Below are positions 52,947 to 62,822 of a stretch of DNA of 64,000 nucleotides, piece after piece. Both the position numbers and the translations under genes were made by a program. The stretch lies in NCBI GenBank assembly GCA_023411795.1, contig JAEYOK010000048.1:1-64000 (forward strand), given 5' to 3'. The notes beneath the pieces are model-generated. The model searched no databases. It worked only from the letters and a program-made list of their open reading frames with translations, and was not told the DNA's origin. This stretch comes from Bacillota bacterium. GTDB lineage: Bacteria; Bacillota; Clostridia; DSM-8532. The first letter of the stretch is position 1. Every line of letters starts with the position of its first letter.

Positions 52947-54494
52947 TTACTGCGAAGTATCAACTGAATGCACCAAATACCACTCCTGCCAACCATTATA
53001 TATATTCTTCCATATAGGCTTTCGTGCTCCTCTTATATAATTGTGATATAGAACGGCTCCATATTTTCGATAAAGAGGAAGAATGATGTTATTACCGCTG
53101 ATATTTAGGCTCTCTTTTATAAGCTCCAGTGTTTCTTCATCATCAGCATAAATAGGTATATTACACCCCAGTAACAGCATATCGAACTTACCGCTTTTTA
53201 CTATAGATTGCTGTTTATCATAGGATGCAGCTTCTTGATTAACCTGAATGCCAATTTTGCTTAAAGCCTCTGCTATCCATTGACTCATACTCTGTCTATC
53301 AGAATTGATGGTATTGAAAACTATACTTACTGTGATAGGCCTTTTAATCCTGTCTTTATAAGTAAATAAATATCCTCTATCATCATCGTAGTGGAACCCT
53401 TCATTAATAAGGGCCTTTATGACATCCTGCTGATCTTCTATAATCAATTTGCCGCCATACGTCGGCTGTCCTATAACTGATTTCCCTTTATTAAATGGGG
53501 TTGTTTCTTCATACCATTTAAGATATTGAACTATTATAGACCTAAAGCTTTCCTGGCTAAAGGGTGAATCGGTATTACCTACTGGGGACAGTACTAAAAA
53601 CTCAAGAATATTGCTTTCATATGTATTGAAAAATATATCTGCTCTTTTTGAATAGCTTTCAAGTTCGCCTTCCTCCAACCAGGCAATATCAATCTGCTGC
53701 CTTTGGAAAGCTTGTAGCATTTCCTCGCTACCCGAATATATCTTAAAGTTTATCCCATCAATCCATATTGGTTTGCCGGACCCTTCAACTTTATTCCACC
53801 ATGAATCATTCCTTATAAGTTTAATAATATCACCTTGATAAGAATCAAAGATAAACGGTCCTGTTCCAATCAACTTCATAGTCTCGCTATGGCCTTCAAC
53901 GGGCCAATCCTTAAAAATACGCAGGGGAAGAATAGGGAAGGTAAGCTTTTTAACTACATCATCATCTGCTTTTTTTAGAATTATTCTCAAACTCAGTCTG
54001 TTAAGAACATTTATGCTCCCGATATTAGAAACATGGTCAATATATAAGGACCTTTTCCCTGCTTTTTGAATTGTTTCAAGAGTAAATGCCACATCATCGG
54101 CACTTAGCATATTTCCGTCATGGTACAGTATATTATCTTTTAAATCTATATCAAGTATGAGACCATCCTGGCTTAAACTATAACTATCCACCAGACTAGT
54201 CACTAGCTCTCCTTCTTCATTTTCACAAAACAAGCTGTCAAAAACAAACTGTGAAAGCTGGTTTACATATATACTCTTGGTAGTTAAGGGGTTAAGAGTC
54301 TCAGGAGCCACCATAAACAGGTTCAAAAATCCACCTTGTGACGGACCCACATCCTCACGAATAACCTTTACCGACCCGTCATCAAGCCCTGTAATCGGAC
54401 TATCACCGGTATTTAAAGTCGTACCTTGACCACATCCACATATAATCATTGAAATTATTAAGATTGGTAAATATATAAACCGTCTTTTATTCAT
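52947..54494 (-). CDS. SBP_bac_5 family peptide-type binding lipoprotein, orphan
   Basis: 515 residues. Signal peptide with lipobox 'MIICGCGQ'; extracellular solute-binding family 5 fold ('LNLFMVAPETLNPLT', 'SADDVAFTLETIQKA', 'LIGTGPFIFDSY'). No permease or ATPase genes are adjacent. Its start overlaps the pgeF stop by 8 nt, so the two are translationally coupled. A cell-wall peptide ligand is conceivable given the coupling with a peptidoglycan-editing factor (inference). Confidence 0.87.
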   Translation of the reverse strand: MNKRRFIYLPILIISMIICGCGQGTTLNTGDSPITGLDDGSVKVIREDVGPSQGGFLNLFMVAPETLNPLTTKSIYVNQLSQFVFDSLFCENEEGELVTSLVDSYSLSQDGLILDIDLKDNILYHDGNMLSADDVAFTLETIQKAGKRSLYIDHVSNIGSINVLNRLSLRIILKKADDDVVKKLTFPILPLRIFKDWPVEGHSETMKLIGTGPFIFDSYQGDIIKLIRNDSWWNKVEGSGKPIWIDGINFKIYSGSEEMLQAFQRQQIDIAWLEEGELESYSKRADIFFNTYESNILEFLVLSPVGNTDSPFSQESFRSIIVQYLKWYEETTPFNKGKSVIGQPTYGGKLIIEDQQDVIKALINEGFHYDDDRGYLFTYKDRIKRPITVSIVFNTINSDRQSMSQWIAEALSKIGIQVNQEAASYDKQQSIVKSGKFDMLLLGCNIPIYADDEETLELIKESLNISGNNIILPLYRKYGAVLYHNYIRGARKPIWKNIYNGWQEWYLVHSVDTSQ

Positions 54495-55332
54495 GTTTAC
54501 CCCTTATCATTAGAAAAGCTGCTCCCGTACCGGTTTTACCATTACTACCCCGATGAGAGAAAAAAATATCCTTATGACATTTGGTACAGATTCTGCAGCC
54601 TGAAATATTATCTTTTATAATTCCAAAATCCATTAAGTTCTTTATGATAATACCTTCTAAGTCTATTATCCACTTACCATCAGGTCTTCGGGAAATAAAA
54701 TCATTGGCCCATGCAAAAGTGTTTATGAAGGTTTCTGCAACATCGTCACCGACCTCAAAACAGCATGATTTTATATGTGGCCCAAATGCCACATGAATAT
54801 TCTCAGGGTGACATGAATAGTTTCCTATAAGATTCTTTAGTGTTTCAACACCTATATTAAGAAGGGTTCCTTTCCAACCTGAATGGGATAAGGCTATAAC
54901 CTTATTCACAGGATCATAAAAATAGACAGGTACGCAATCGGCATAGTATGTAACCAGCATTAAATCAGTTTCACTCGTTATAAGTCCATCTATATTTTCG
55001 TAGGTTCTTTCATGAATAATGCCCATTCCGCCATGCCTTCTATCGACATGCAATACATTTTTATCGTGAACCTGATGGGATAAAACCATATTTTCTAAGG
55101 ATACTCCTATTTTCTCACTCAATATTTGATAGTTCTTTGCTACATTGCTCGTAGGATCCGGCCTGTTGAAGCTGAGATTAAGAGATGCATAGTCTCCTGT
55201 ACTTACCCCTCCATAACGTGTTGTAAAGCCATGAACCAATTCCGGGTACACAGACAGTGATGGAATACCTATGAAAGCTTGTTGTTCCATCTTTAATTTT
55301 TCTAAACTTCTGTCATCAAGTATTCTTCCCAC
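54487..55332 (-). CDS. pgeF: PgeF/YfiH (laccase-domain) protein
   Basis: 281 residues starting at a GTG (55332) with AGGAGG 6 nt upstream. Metal-binding His/Cys motifs: 'YYADCVPVYF', 'SHSGWKGTLL', 'FGPHIKSCCFEV'. Homologues have been assigned purine nucleoside phosphorylase/adenosine deaminase-type activities or a role in keeping peptidoglycan precursors correct. Not near the purine-like cluster, so a general role is likelier. Confidence 0.92.
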   Translation of the reverse strand: MGRILDDRSLEKLKMEQQAFIGIPSLSVYPELVHGFTTRYGGVSTGDYASLNLSFNRPDPTSNVAKNYQILSEKIGVSLENMVLSHQVHDKNVLHVDRRHGGMGIIHERTYENIDGLITSETDLMLVTYYADCVPVYFYDPVNKVIALSHSGWKGTLLNIGVETLKNLIGNYSCHPENIHVAFGPHIKSCCFEVGDDVAETFINTFAWANDFISRRPDGKWIIDLEGIIIKNLMDFGIIKDNISGCRICTKCHKDIFFSHRGSNGKTGTGAAFLMIRGKHE

Positions 55333-55414
55333 GAAGCTCCTCCTAAAATATTAGAGTCCAAAATAATTATATCAGAATGAGAATAATACTGTCATTATAA
55401 CTGTATATATTGTT

Positions 55415-55450
55415 AAAAAAGCCGTCAATGATAATATTTCATTGGCGGCT
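55415..55450 (-). terminator. Terminator after spoIVB
   Basis: 12-bp stem with one wobble (AGCCGTCAATGA with TCATTGGCGGCT, 7-nt loop at 55432-55438) followed on the minus strand by TTTTTT (55415-55420). Confidence 0.88.
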
Positions 55451-55467
55451 AATATATAGTTGCTATT

Positions 55468-56781
55468 TTATTTTTGCTTACCCAGCATATTTGATTTATC
55501 TAACATGGACTCAATAAACACTCCATATCCACGCATTGGATCATTTATAAACACATGGGTAACTGCGCCGATAAGCCGTCCATCCTGAATAATTGGACTT
55601 CCGCTCATGCCTTGAACTATACCCCCGGTAGTGTCTAAAAGTCTTTTATCAGTAATGCGCAGAACCATATTTTTTGTACTCGACAAGTCTGACCTGGCAA
55701 TTCGCTGTATCTCTATTTCATATTCTTCAACCACGTTTTTGTTGATACATGCTAAGATTGAGGCCTTACCAACCTTAACAGTACTGTGCGGGCCTATCTC
55801 CAGAATCTTTCCCCATTTTTTGTTATTAATATTATCATTGATTTTCCCAAATATTCCAAAGTCGCAATTTAGTTTGATATCCCCTACAATTTTCGGGCTG
55901 TTTAAAAAATCACCTTCAAGTTCTCCGGGCGACCCTTTTATCCCTCGTTTTATACTTTGTATATTAGATTCCATAAGAGAACCCGAGCCCACCTGCAAAA
56001 GAGAGCCTGTATCTATATCATTGATCCCATGGCCTAGCGCTCCGTAAATCTTGTTCACAGGGTCAATAAAGGTCAATGTTCCAATGCCCGCAGAACTGTC
56101 CCTGACCCAGATACCAATGCGATATTCTTCATCTTCTTCAGATTTTACCGGTGTTATAGTTGTGGAATAATCCACATCCTGTCTTCTGTATGTCACGTCA
56201 ATAGGCGAACCACCCGATTTTTTTACCACATCAATCAAATCTGATATGTTGTCTAATTCTTTGCCGCCTGCCTTTTTTAATATGTCCCCGGTAATCAGCC
56301 CTGCTGTTTCTGCCGGTATAATCTTTGTCCCGTCTTTTAAAATAACACCTGATACATTGATAATGATAATTCCATTAGTCTTCAATTTTATTCCAATGGG
56401 AGCACCACTGGCTATTACTTTTTGGCTTTCGATTGAACGAACCTGTACTGTCTTGAATGGTATTATGCCAAAAATCCTCAGGTTTAGCTTTGCTTCACCT
56501 TCTTCAGTTGCCTTGATAGTATACGGGTTTTCTAACCCTGCTATGGATTTTACTTGACTATTACTTACCGTCAGTATCCGACTTTGTGAATGAGCCTTCA
56601 GAGGCAATCTGATTGAAAGAGTATAATCCTCGCCAGTCAAGACTGTGATTCTACCCGGTATAACAAAAAAAGTCATTGTTAATGCGACCATTAACATCAG
56701 AACAATTGCCAATATAATAAATGATGGCTTCAATAGTTTTTTAAACAAAATATCACGCTCCACATGCAGTTTTACTTTCAT
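55468..56781 (-). CDS. spoIVB: SpoIVB serine peptidase
   Basis: Forespore-made intermembrane signalling peptidase that triggers sigma-K processing in sporulation. 437 residues: one N-terminal membrane anchor (about 20-42), a PDZ-like region ('AETAGLITGDILKKAGG', 'DNISDLIDVV'), and an S55 peptidase domain with 'GALGHGINDID' (His) and 'GMSGSPIIQDG' (Ser). spoIVB is often followed by spo0A, but here a terminator and pgeF follow. Indicates a spore former. Confidence 0.95.
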   Translation of the reverse strand: MKVKLHVERDILFKKLLKPSFIILAIVLMLMVALTMTFFVIPGRITVLTGEDYTLSIRLPLKAHSQSRILTVSNSQVKSIAGLENPYTIKATEEGEAKLNLRIFGIIPFKTVQVRSIESQKVIASGAPIGIKLKTNGIIIINVSGVILKDGTKIIPAETAGLITGDILKKAGGKELDNISDLIDVVKKSGGSPIDVTYRRQDVDYSTTITPVKSEEDEEYRIGIWVRDSSAGIGTLTFIDPVNKIYGALGHGINDIDTGSLLQVGSGSLMESNIQSIKRGIKGSPGELEGDFLNSPKIVGDIKLNCDFGIFGKINDNINNKKWGKILEIGPHSTVKVGKASILACINKNVVEEYEIEIQRIARSDLSSTKNMVLRITDKRLLDTTGGIVQGMSGSPIIQDGRLIGAVTHVFINDPMRGYGVFIESMLDKSNMLGKQK

Positions 56782-56859
56782 AAGTTAACCTGCGTGCAGA
56801 ACTCTTATGCTTCACAAAAAATCCTTATTGTGTCAACTGAATAAATAATTTGAGGGTTT

Positions 56860-57576
56860 TTACAGTCCTGTCCAATTTACAATATCCATGGTATTTCTAA
56901 TGCAATCACTCTTTAAGAAGTCATCCGGATATGTTTCTGAACACATCATAGGATGTCTGGATTCATAAAAATTACCATTGGATATGAATGATTTAAAGCT
57001 TTGTGCATTTTTCCCCCAGAGGAACCAAAAAAGACTGGGGTTATTACCTGATATCCACAAAAGGAGCTTCTCGGTAAAGTTTTGCCACACATCCTTATGA
57101 CTTAATGGTTTTCCCGGAATAACTGTAAAATATGTATTGAGAAAAAGAACACCCTGCTTTTCAAGGCTGTCAAAAAGATCAGCCGGTTCAGCAAGTTCAA
57201 AATTTCCACATTTTATTTCTTCGATTATTTTTGTATAAGTAGGTATATTATTATAACCACTCATGCCCTTTTTAGTTATGTAAATTAATCTGATTATGTT
57301 TTTTAGTGAAACCTGCCTGAAGGGTTCAGTCCAGGAATTAAGAGTCCCTACTTCAAATGCCCTTCCGGTAGCGACCCCAGCTTCGGGATAAGGATCTTGT
57401 CCCAATACTATAATTTTTATTTCTGACACATCTGTTTCTAAAAATCTGAGAATCTTGTCCTTGTCAGGAGAATATACGTCACCGATTGCTTTTTCAATTT
57501 CTGAAAGCAACATCAAAGTATTCTTATCTAAAAACTCATTCCAGGAGGAATGAATCTGCTTGGGTAGTAAGCTCAT
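56860..57576 (-). CDS. ung: Uracil-DNA glycosylase
   Basis: Base-excision repair enzyme, 238 residues. 'IVLGQDPYPEAGVATG' (water-activating Asp), 'GVLFLNTYFTV', 'FLWGKNAQSF' and 'SRHPM' at the uracil-binding loop. The last is HP(S)P-like but altered from the usual HPSPLS. RBS AAGGAG lies just after a long inverted repeat; uvrB follows the same strand upstream. Confidence 0.9.
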   Translation of the reverse strand: MSLLPKQIHSSWNEFLDKNTLMLLSEIEKAIGDVYSPDKDKILRFLETDVSEIKIIVLGQDPYPEAGVATGRAFEVGTLNSWTEPFRQVSLKNIIRLIYITKKGMSGYNNIPTYTKIIEEIKCGNFELAEPADLFDSLEKQGVLFLNTYFTVIPGKPLSHKDVWQNFTEKLLLWISGNNPSLFWFLWGKNAQSFKSFISNGNFYESRHPMMCSETYPDDFLKSDCIRNTMDIVNWTGL

Positions 57577-57601
57577 TATAAAATCTCCTTTGTGAGTAAA
57601 G

Positions 57602-57675
57602 TGAGTAAAGGGGACGTTGACTTTTACTCATTTTTATCCTGGCAAATGAGTAAAAGTCAACGTCCCCCTTACTCA
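57602..57675. repeat. Long inverted repeat between uvrB and ung
   Basis: Arms 57602-57633 and 57644-57675 match 31 of 32 bp, with a 10-bp loop. The right arm includes the uvrB stop codon. A further GAGTAAA repeat lies just before the left arm (57594-57600). No T run follows on the minus strand, so it is not an ordinary terminator. The long near-perfect palindrome resembles a REP-like or small non-autonomous mobile element. Confidence 0.9.
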
Positions 57676-59655
57676 TAACAACCGTTTTAAATCCTCAATC
57701 TGGTCACGAATAACTGCAGCTTGCTCGAAATCCAGCTCTCTGGCAGCCTTCTTCATATCCTTAGTAAGGCTCTCAATCATAGCCGCTAAGCTGTTTTTAT
57801 CAAGCATCTCAGCCCCTGTTTTCTTGCTCTTCTTATACCCTTCTGTGTCCTCTGCGGCCTTTGTTGCTTCGATAACATTGAAAACAGCCTTATGAATGGA
57901 TTGTGGAGTAATATTATTGGCAATATTATATTCTTCCTGAATTTTTCTTCTGCGGTTGGTTTCACCTATAGCGTTTTCCATGGCATTTGTAATACTGTCG
58001 GCATACATGATTACTCTGCCTTCGACATTTCTTGCAGCTCTACCGATAGTCTGAATAAGCGAGGTTTCCGATCTTAAGAAACCCTGTTTATCAGCGTCTA
58101 GAATCGCTATTAATGCGACCTCCGGCAAATCCAAGCCCTCTCTTAAGAGATTTATGCCTATCAGCACGTCAAATTTGCCCATTCGCAAGTCCCTAATTAT
58201 TTCAAGACGCTCAAGGGTTTCAATATCAGAGTGAAGGTATTTGACTCTGATACCCATATCGTCCATATACTTTGTCAAATCCTCGGCCATCTTTTTTGTC
58301 AATGTAGTTACAAGGGTTCTAAAGCCCTTTTTAGTTGTTTCACCAATCTCGAAGAGTAGGTCATCAATCTGTCCTTTAACGGGTTTTACGGTAATTTCAG
58401 GATCAATAAGACCAGTAGGTCTTATTATCTGCTCCACCATCTTTGTTGAGAGATTCTTTTCATAATTTGCGGGAGTAGCGCTGACATAAATAACTTGATT
58501 TACCCTTTGGCTAAACTCTTCAAAAGTCAAAGGCCTGTTGTCAAAAGCCGAAGGCAATCTAAAGCCATACTCCACAAGGGAATCCTTTCTCGAACGGTCG
58601 CCGTGATACATGGCACCAATCTGTGGAACAGTCACATGGGATTCGTCAATAACCAACAAAAAGTCCTTTGGAAAGTAATCTATGAGGGTATAAGGAGCAC
58701 TTCCGGGTTTGCGTCCGCTTATATGGCGTGAATAGTTCTCTATTCCCTGACAGAATCCTATTTCCTGCATCATTTCTATATCATATCTGGTTCTTTGTTG
58801 AAGTCTCTGGGCCTCAAGAAGCTTGTCATTATCCTTAAGGTATTTCAGCTGTTCCTCCAATTCGACTTCAATCGATTCTATAGCCCTGTTCATTTTTTCA
58901 CGTCCAGTGGCAAAGTGAGAAGCCGGGAAAATTGCAGCATGGGACCTTATTCCTGTGATCTCTCCCGTCAGAACATCTATTTCGGTAATCCTCTCTATCT
59001 CATCACCAAATAATTCAACCCTCAAAGCTGTCTTTGAAGACGAAGGCGGAAAAATATCCAGTACATCCCCCATTACTCTGAATGTACCTCGTTTAAAATC
59101 AAATTGATTTCGTGTATATTGAATTTCTACAAGCTTTCGAATTATTTCATCCCTGTCCTTAATCATACCCGGACGCAAAGAAATCATTAAATCCGTATAA
59201 TCCTCCGGATCACCCAAGCCGTAAATACAGGATACGCTTGCCACAATGATTACATCCCTTCTCTCGAAAAGGGCCGCTGTGGCTGAGTGCCGGAGCTTAT
59301 CAATCTCATCGTTTATAGAAGAATCCTTCTCAATATAAGTATCAGTAGAGGGAATATATGCCTCGGGCTGATAATAATCATAATAGCTTACGAAATACTC
59401 AACAGCATTATCGGGAAAAAACTCTGTAAATTCATTACATAGCTGAGCAGCCAAAGTCTTATTATGAGCTATAACAAGAGTAGGTTTTTGAACCTTCTCT
59501 ATCACATTGGCTATGGTATATGTTTTTCCTGAGCCCGTTACACCCAGTAATGTCTGATGCTTGCTCCCAGCATTTATAAGTTTTGTAAGTTCATCAATTG
59601 CTTTAGGCTGATCACCCATCGGCTTATAATCGGATCTTAATTTGAATTCAGGCAT
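57673..59655 (-). CDS. uvrB: Excinuclease ABC subunit UvrB
   Basis: Nucleotide excision repair DNA-loading subunit, 660 residues. Walker A 'GVTGSGKTYT', beta-hairpin 'YYDYYQPEAYIPSTDTYIEK', helicase motif 'LLVIDESHVT', 'TIGRAARNVEGRV', and the C-terminal UVR domain that binds UvrC. RBS GAGGAG upstream. Confidence 0.98.
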   Translation of the reverse strand: MPEFKLRSDYKPMGDQPKAIDELTKLINAGSKHQTLLGVTGSGKTYTIANVIEKVQKPTLVIAHNKTLAAQLCNEFTEFFPDNAVEYFVSYYDYYQPEAYIPSTDTYIEKDSSINDEIDKLRHSATAALFERRDVIIVASVSCIYGLGDPEDYTDLMISLRPGMIKDRDEIIRKLVEIQYTRNQFDFKRGTFRVMGDVLDIFPPSSSKTALRVELFGDEIERITEIDVLTGEITGIRSHAAIFPASHFATGREKMNRAIESIEVELEEQLKYLKDNDKLLEAQRLQQRTRYDIEMMQEIGFCQGIENYSRHISGRKPGSAPYTLIDYFPKDFLLVIDESHVTVPQIGAMYHGDRSRKDSLVEYGFRLPSAFDNRPLTFEEFSQRVNQVIYVSATPANYEKNLSTKMVEQIIRPTGLIDPEITVKPVKGQIDDLLFEIGETTKKGFRTLVTTLTKKMAEDLTKYMDDMGIRVKYLHSDIETLERLEIIRDLRMGKFDVLIGINLLREGLDLPEVALIAILDADKQGFLRSETSLIQTIGRAARNVEGRVIMYADSITNAMENAIGETNRRRKIQEEYNIANNITPQSIHKAVFNVIEATKAAEDTEGYKKSKKTGAEMLDKNSLAAMIESLTKDMKKAARELDFEQAAVIRDQIEDLKRLL

Positions 59656-59711
59656 AAGTTTCTCCTCTATGGTTAGAACAATTCATCTTTAAATATTAGC
59701 AAAAAAGCTAA

Positions 59712-59744
59712 AAGGCTATACATGCTTTTCACATGTATAGCCTT
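59712..59744 (-). terminator. Terminator after secG
   Basis: Perfect 13-bp stem (AAGGCTATACATG with CATGTATAGCCTT, 7-nt loop), followed on the minus strand by TTTTAGCTTTTTT. Confidence 0.9.
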
Positions 59745-59765
59745 ATGTTCATCATTTTACATAAA

Positions 59766-60005
59766 CTACAGTAAGAATACAAGAACTACAGATACAATAA
59801 CAAATAAAATTGCAACCCAGCCTGTATATTTACTTAAAATTGCTTCATATGCACGGCCCTTGTTCTTTCCGAAGAATGTTTCAGCACCGCCTGCAATAGA
59901 ACCACTGATACCTGCAGAACGACCTGCTTGCAACAAAACGATTGCGATAATAACCAAACAGATAAGTAAATAAATAATATTTACAATAATTGCCCACACA
60001 CTCAT
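59766..60005 (-). CDS. secG: Preprotein translocase subunit SecG
   Basis: 79 residues with two hydrophobic helices (about 5-24 and 58-78) and the 'LLQAGRSAGISGSIAGGAETFFG' loop typical of SecG. Auxiliary subunit of SecYEG. RBS GGAGG upstream. Followed by a terminator before uvrB. Confidence 0.95.
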   Translation of the reverse strand: MSVWAIIVNIIYLLICLVIIAIVLLQAGRSAGISGSIAGGAETFFGKNKGRAYEAILSKYTGWVAILFVIVSVVLVFLL

Positions 60006-60075
60006 ACTAAAAACCTCCGATTGTTTGTACAGCGCTTATCATTGTAGCACAATGCTTGTTTTAAATCAAGAAGAA

Positions 60076-61419
60076 TTACAGGCGCTTTTCCAGCTCCGCC
60101 TTTTCTTTCTCAAAACCGGGCTTGCCAAGAAGCGCGAACATATTCTTTTTATATGCCTCTACACCGGGCTGGTCAAAAGGATTCACTCCTAATACATAAC
60201 CGCTTATACCGCATGCTTTTTCAAAGAAGTAAACCATATAACCGAACCAGTATGCCGTCATTTCAGGTATATTAATGACCAGATTAGGAACTCCTCCGTC
60301 GTTGTGAGCCAATATTGTTCCCTGCATAGCCATCTTATTAACAAAATCCATTTCCTTACCGGAAAGATAATTGAGCTTATCCAAATCCCCAGAAGCATTA
60401 ATCATAGTAATAGCTTTTTTAGACTTTTCCACATTAACAACAGTCTCAAATATATTGCGCATACCATCTTGGATATATTGCCCCATGGAATGTAAATCGG
60501 TTGAAAAATCCACACCTGCAGGGAATATGCCTTTTTGGTCCTTGCCTTCGCTCTCGCCGTAAAGCTGCTTCCACCACTCATTCACAAAGTGTAAGGATGG
60601 CTCATAATTAACCATAATCTCAGTTGTCTTACCTTTTCTGTAGAGAGAATTTCTTACTGCCGCATACTTATAGCAATCATTATCCTTCAAAGGCTTTTTA
60701 CACTCTTGATAAGCATCGCCGGCACCCTTCATCATCTCTGCTATATCAATCCCCGCCACGGCTATTGGCAGCAATCCGACGGCTGTCAAAACGGAATATC
60801 TTCCTCCGACATCATCGGGAATAACAAAGGTCTCATAGCCTTCATTGTCAGCAAGAGTTTTCAAAGCTCCCCTTGCCTTGTCGGTGGTAGCATAAATACG
60901 GCTTTGTGCACCCTTTTTGCCATACTTCTTCTCCATGTAATCCTTAAATATTCTGAATGCAATTGCAGGCTCGGTTGTTGTCCCTGACTTGGAAATTACG
61001 TTTACAGACACTTCCTTACCCTCAATTAGCTCCATTAGCTCAGCAAGATATGTTGAGCTTATATTATTGCCTGCAAAATAGATCTCAGGCCCATTTCGCT
61101 TATCCTTAGGTAGCGTATTGTAGAATGAATGGGATAATGACTCAATAGCTGCTCTTGCTCCTAAATATGAGCCGCCGATACCTATTACAATCAATACATC
61201 GGAGTTTTCTCTGATTCTCTGTGAAGTTTTAATTATACGATTGAATTCTTCTCGGTCATAATCATTGGGAAGCTCTACCCAACCTAAAAAATCATTCCCG
61301 GGGCCGGATTTATCATGAAGCATCTTATGAGCGTTTTCTATCTGATTTTCCAAATAACCGATCTCGTTCTCGTTTATAAACCCTAATGCCTTTTTGTAAT
61401 CAAGTGTAATCTTTGCCAT
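60076..61419 (-). CDS. pgi: Glucose-6-phosphate isomerase
   Basis: 447 residues, bacterial Firmicutes form. 'IGIGGSYLGARAAIE', 'ISKSGTTTEPAIAFR', 'GGRYSVLTAVGLLP', 'QGTILAHNDGGVPNL' and 'NPFDQPGVEAYK' (catalytic Lys) are present. Central glycolysis. RBS AAGGAG upstream of the ATG. Confidence 0.97.
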   Translation of the reverse strand: MAKITLDYKKALGFINENEIGYLENQIENAHKMLHDKSGPGNDFLGWVELPNDYDREEFNRIIKTSQRIRENSDVLIVIGIGGSYLGARAAIESLSHSFYNTLPKDKRNGPEIYFAGNNISSTYLAELMELIEGKEVSVNVISKSGTTTEPAIAFRIFKDYMEKKYGKKGAQSRIYATTDKARGALKTLADNEGYETFVIPDDVGGRYSVLTAVGLLPIAVAGIDIAEMMKGAGDAYQECKKPLKDNDCYKYAAVRNSLYRKGKTTEIMVNYEPSLHFVNEWWKQLYGESEGKDQKGIFPAGVDFSTDLHSMGQYIQDGMRNIFETVVNVEKSKKAITMINASGDLDKLNYLSGKEMDFVNKMAMQGTILAHNDGGVPNLVINIPEMTAYWFGYMVYFFEKACGISGYVLGVNPFDQPGVEAYKKNMFALLGKPGFEKEKAELEKRL

Positions 61420-61554
61420 TAGTACATCTCCTTGCTAACATATTCCTAGTTTTTTTCTAAAATATTGTATCATGTTTCCAATATCTTTTACACAAATTTT
61501 TCATATTTGTGTGAATTATTTACCATTCTTTTAATACTATCCAGAGTATAAGAG

Positions 61555-62304
61555 TCATTCCTCATATATCATTTTTCTCGTTATTCCACCATCTACAACC
61601 AGATTAATGCCTGTGACAAAGTTATTTTCTTTGGATGTTAAATAAATACAAGCTCTTGCGATATCATCTGGTCTTCCTACCCGCCTTGATAGATGCTGTT
61701 CATGATCAATATCTCTTAATTTAGAATAATCTCCTGTTTCAATCCAGCCTGGTGAAATGGCATTAACGGTAATCCTGTCTTTGCTGAAGGAGGCTGCAAG
61801 CGCATGAGTGATTGCAACAATTCCACCTTTTGTAGCAGCATAAGCTTCTGTTTCTGGTTCAGACATAATAGCTCTTGTGGAGGCAATATTAACAATTGCT
61901 CCGCCTTCCTTATTCTTCCGCATATATTTTGCTGCTTCACGCGAACCTAAAAAGACGCTTCTTAAGTTTGTGCTTATCATATCGTCCCATTCATCTAATG
62001 ACACATCAAAAGGAGATTTATTTAACATTTTTCCTGCATTATTAATCAAAATATCTATATGATCATATGTTTTATTGGCAACTTCCATTAAGCGAACAAT
62101 ATCTTTCTCAAGTCTTACATCTGTTTTTACGAAGAGTGCTTCTCCACCCTGTTCTTTAATTTTCGCTGCTGTCTCTGTTCCTGCTGCTTCATCTATATCT
62201 GCTATAATTACATTAGCCCCTTTTTCTGCATAAAGTAGAGCAATTCCTCTTCCAATACCATTTCCGGCCCCTGTTATAATAACAGTTCTATTTATAAAGT
62301 CCAT
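61555..62304 (-). CDS. Short-chain dehydrogenase/reductase
   Basis: About 249 residues; start probably the ATG at 62304 (MDFINRTVIITG), AGGA about 11 nt upstream. 'GAGNGIGRGIALLYA', 'NNAGKMLN', catalytic 'YAATKGG' and 'FVTGINLVVDGG'. Classical SDR, substrate unknown. Not part of the large catabolic cluster. A palindrome at 62375-62396 lies upstream. Confidence 0.86.
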   Translation of the reverse strand: MDFINRTVIITGAGNGIGRGIALLYAEKGANVIIADIDEAAGTETAAKIKEQGGEALFVKTDVRLEKDIVRLMEVANKTYDHIDILINNAGKMLNKSPFDVSLDEWDDMISTNLRSVFLGSREAAKYMRKNKEGGAIVNIASTRAIMSEPETEAYAATKGGIVAITHALAASFSKDRITVNAISPGWIETGDYSKLRDIDHEQHLSRRVGRPDDIARACIYLTSKENNFVTGINLVVDGGITRKMIYEE

Positions 62305-62325
62305 TGTATAACACATCCTAACCAT

Positions 62326-62822
62326 AATTTCATGACATTAGTATATTCTTCATATTAACATAAAAAAGATTCTATTGAATCAACATATTGATTCAATTCG
62401 CGTATTACAACACCTTTTTCTCCAGCTTTACTTCAAATATCTTCCTGCATACTAGGTATTTAATTTAACAATATGAATAGTCGGGACAGCGGACAAATGT
62501 CTGTTCCGGGTTTATATTTAGCTGGGCCATTTTTGGTTGACTTAATTATATATTTTTTGCGAAAAATGTTTGTAGCCGTGATTAGTCCATTCAACAGCCT
62601 CACTCGTTCCCTTGCCCCTGCTTTATATCCCGATTATCTGATGCATAAATTATAATAAAAATAACAGATGTGCTAAAACGATAAACACTATATCAAATAC
62701 ATTTAGCATGTTTTATATGCGCAAAACCTGTGGTATGACTGCATATAAATTTATCTATTCACCTTGACTATATTGTATAAAATATAAATGCTCATATCAA
62801 CCGTAACTATGTGACCTCTCAA
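62326..62822. other. Non-coding stretch of about 500 bp
   Basis: Holds an inverted repeat at 62375-62396 and a small hairpin near 62485-62505 (CGGACA/TGTCTG). A 60-codon plus-strand frame here (62473-62655) has no RBS and no recognisable product. Otherwise I see nothing. Confidence 0.5.
62375..62396. promoter_or_regulatory. Perfect inverted repeat upstream of the SDR gene
   Basis: TTGAATCA (62375-62382), 6 bp, TGATTCAA (62389-62396). About 70 bp before the SDR start; likely a regulator site. Confidence 0.45.

Noticed and set aside
62473..62655. 60-codon plus-strand frame
   Set aside because: No RBS, no recognised family, and overlaps small hairpins in an otherwise empty gap.
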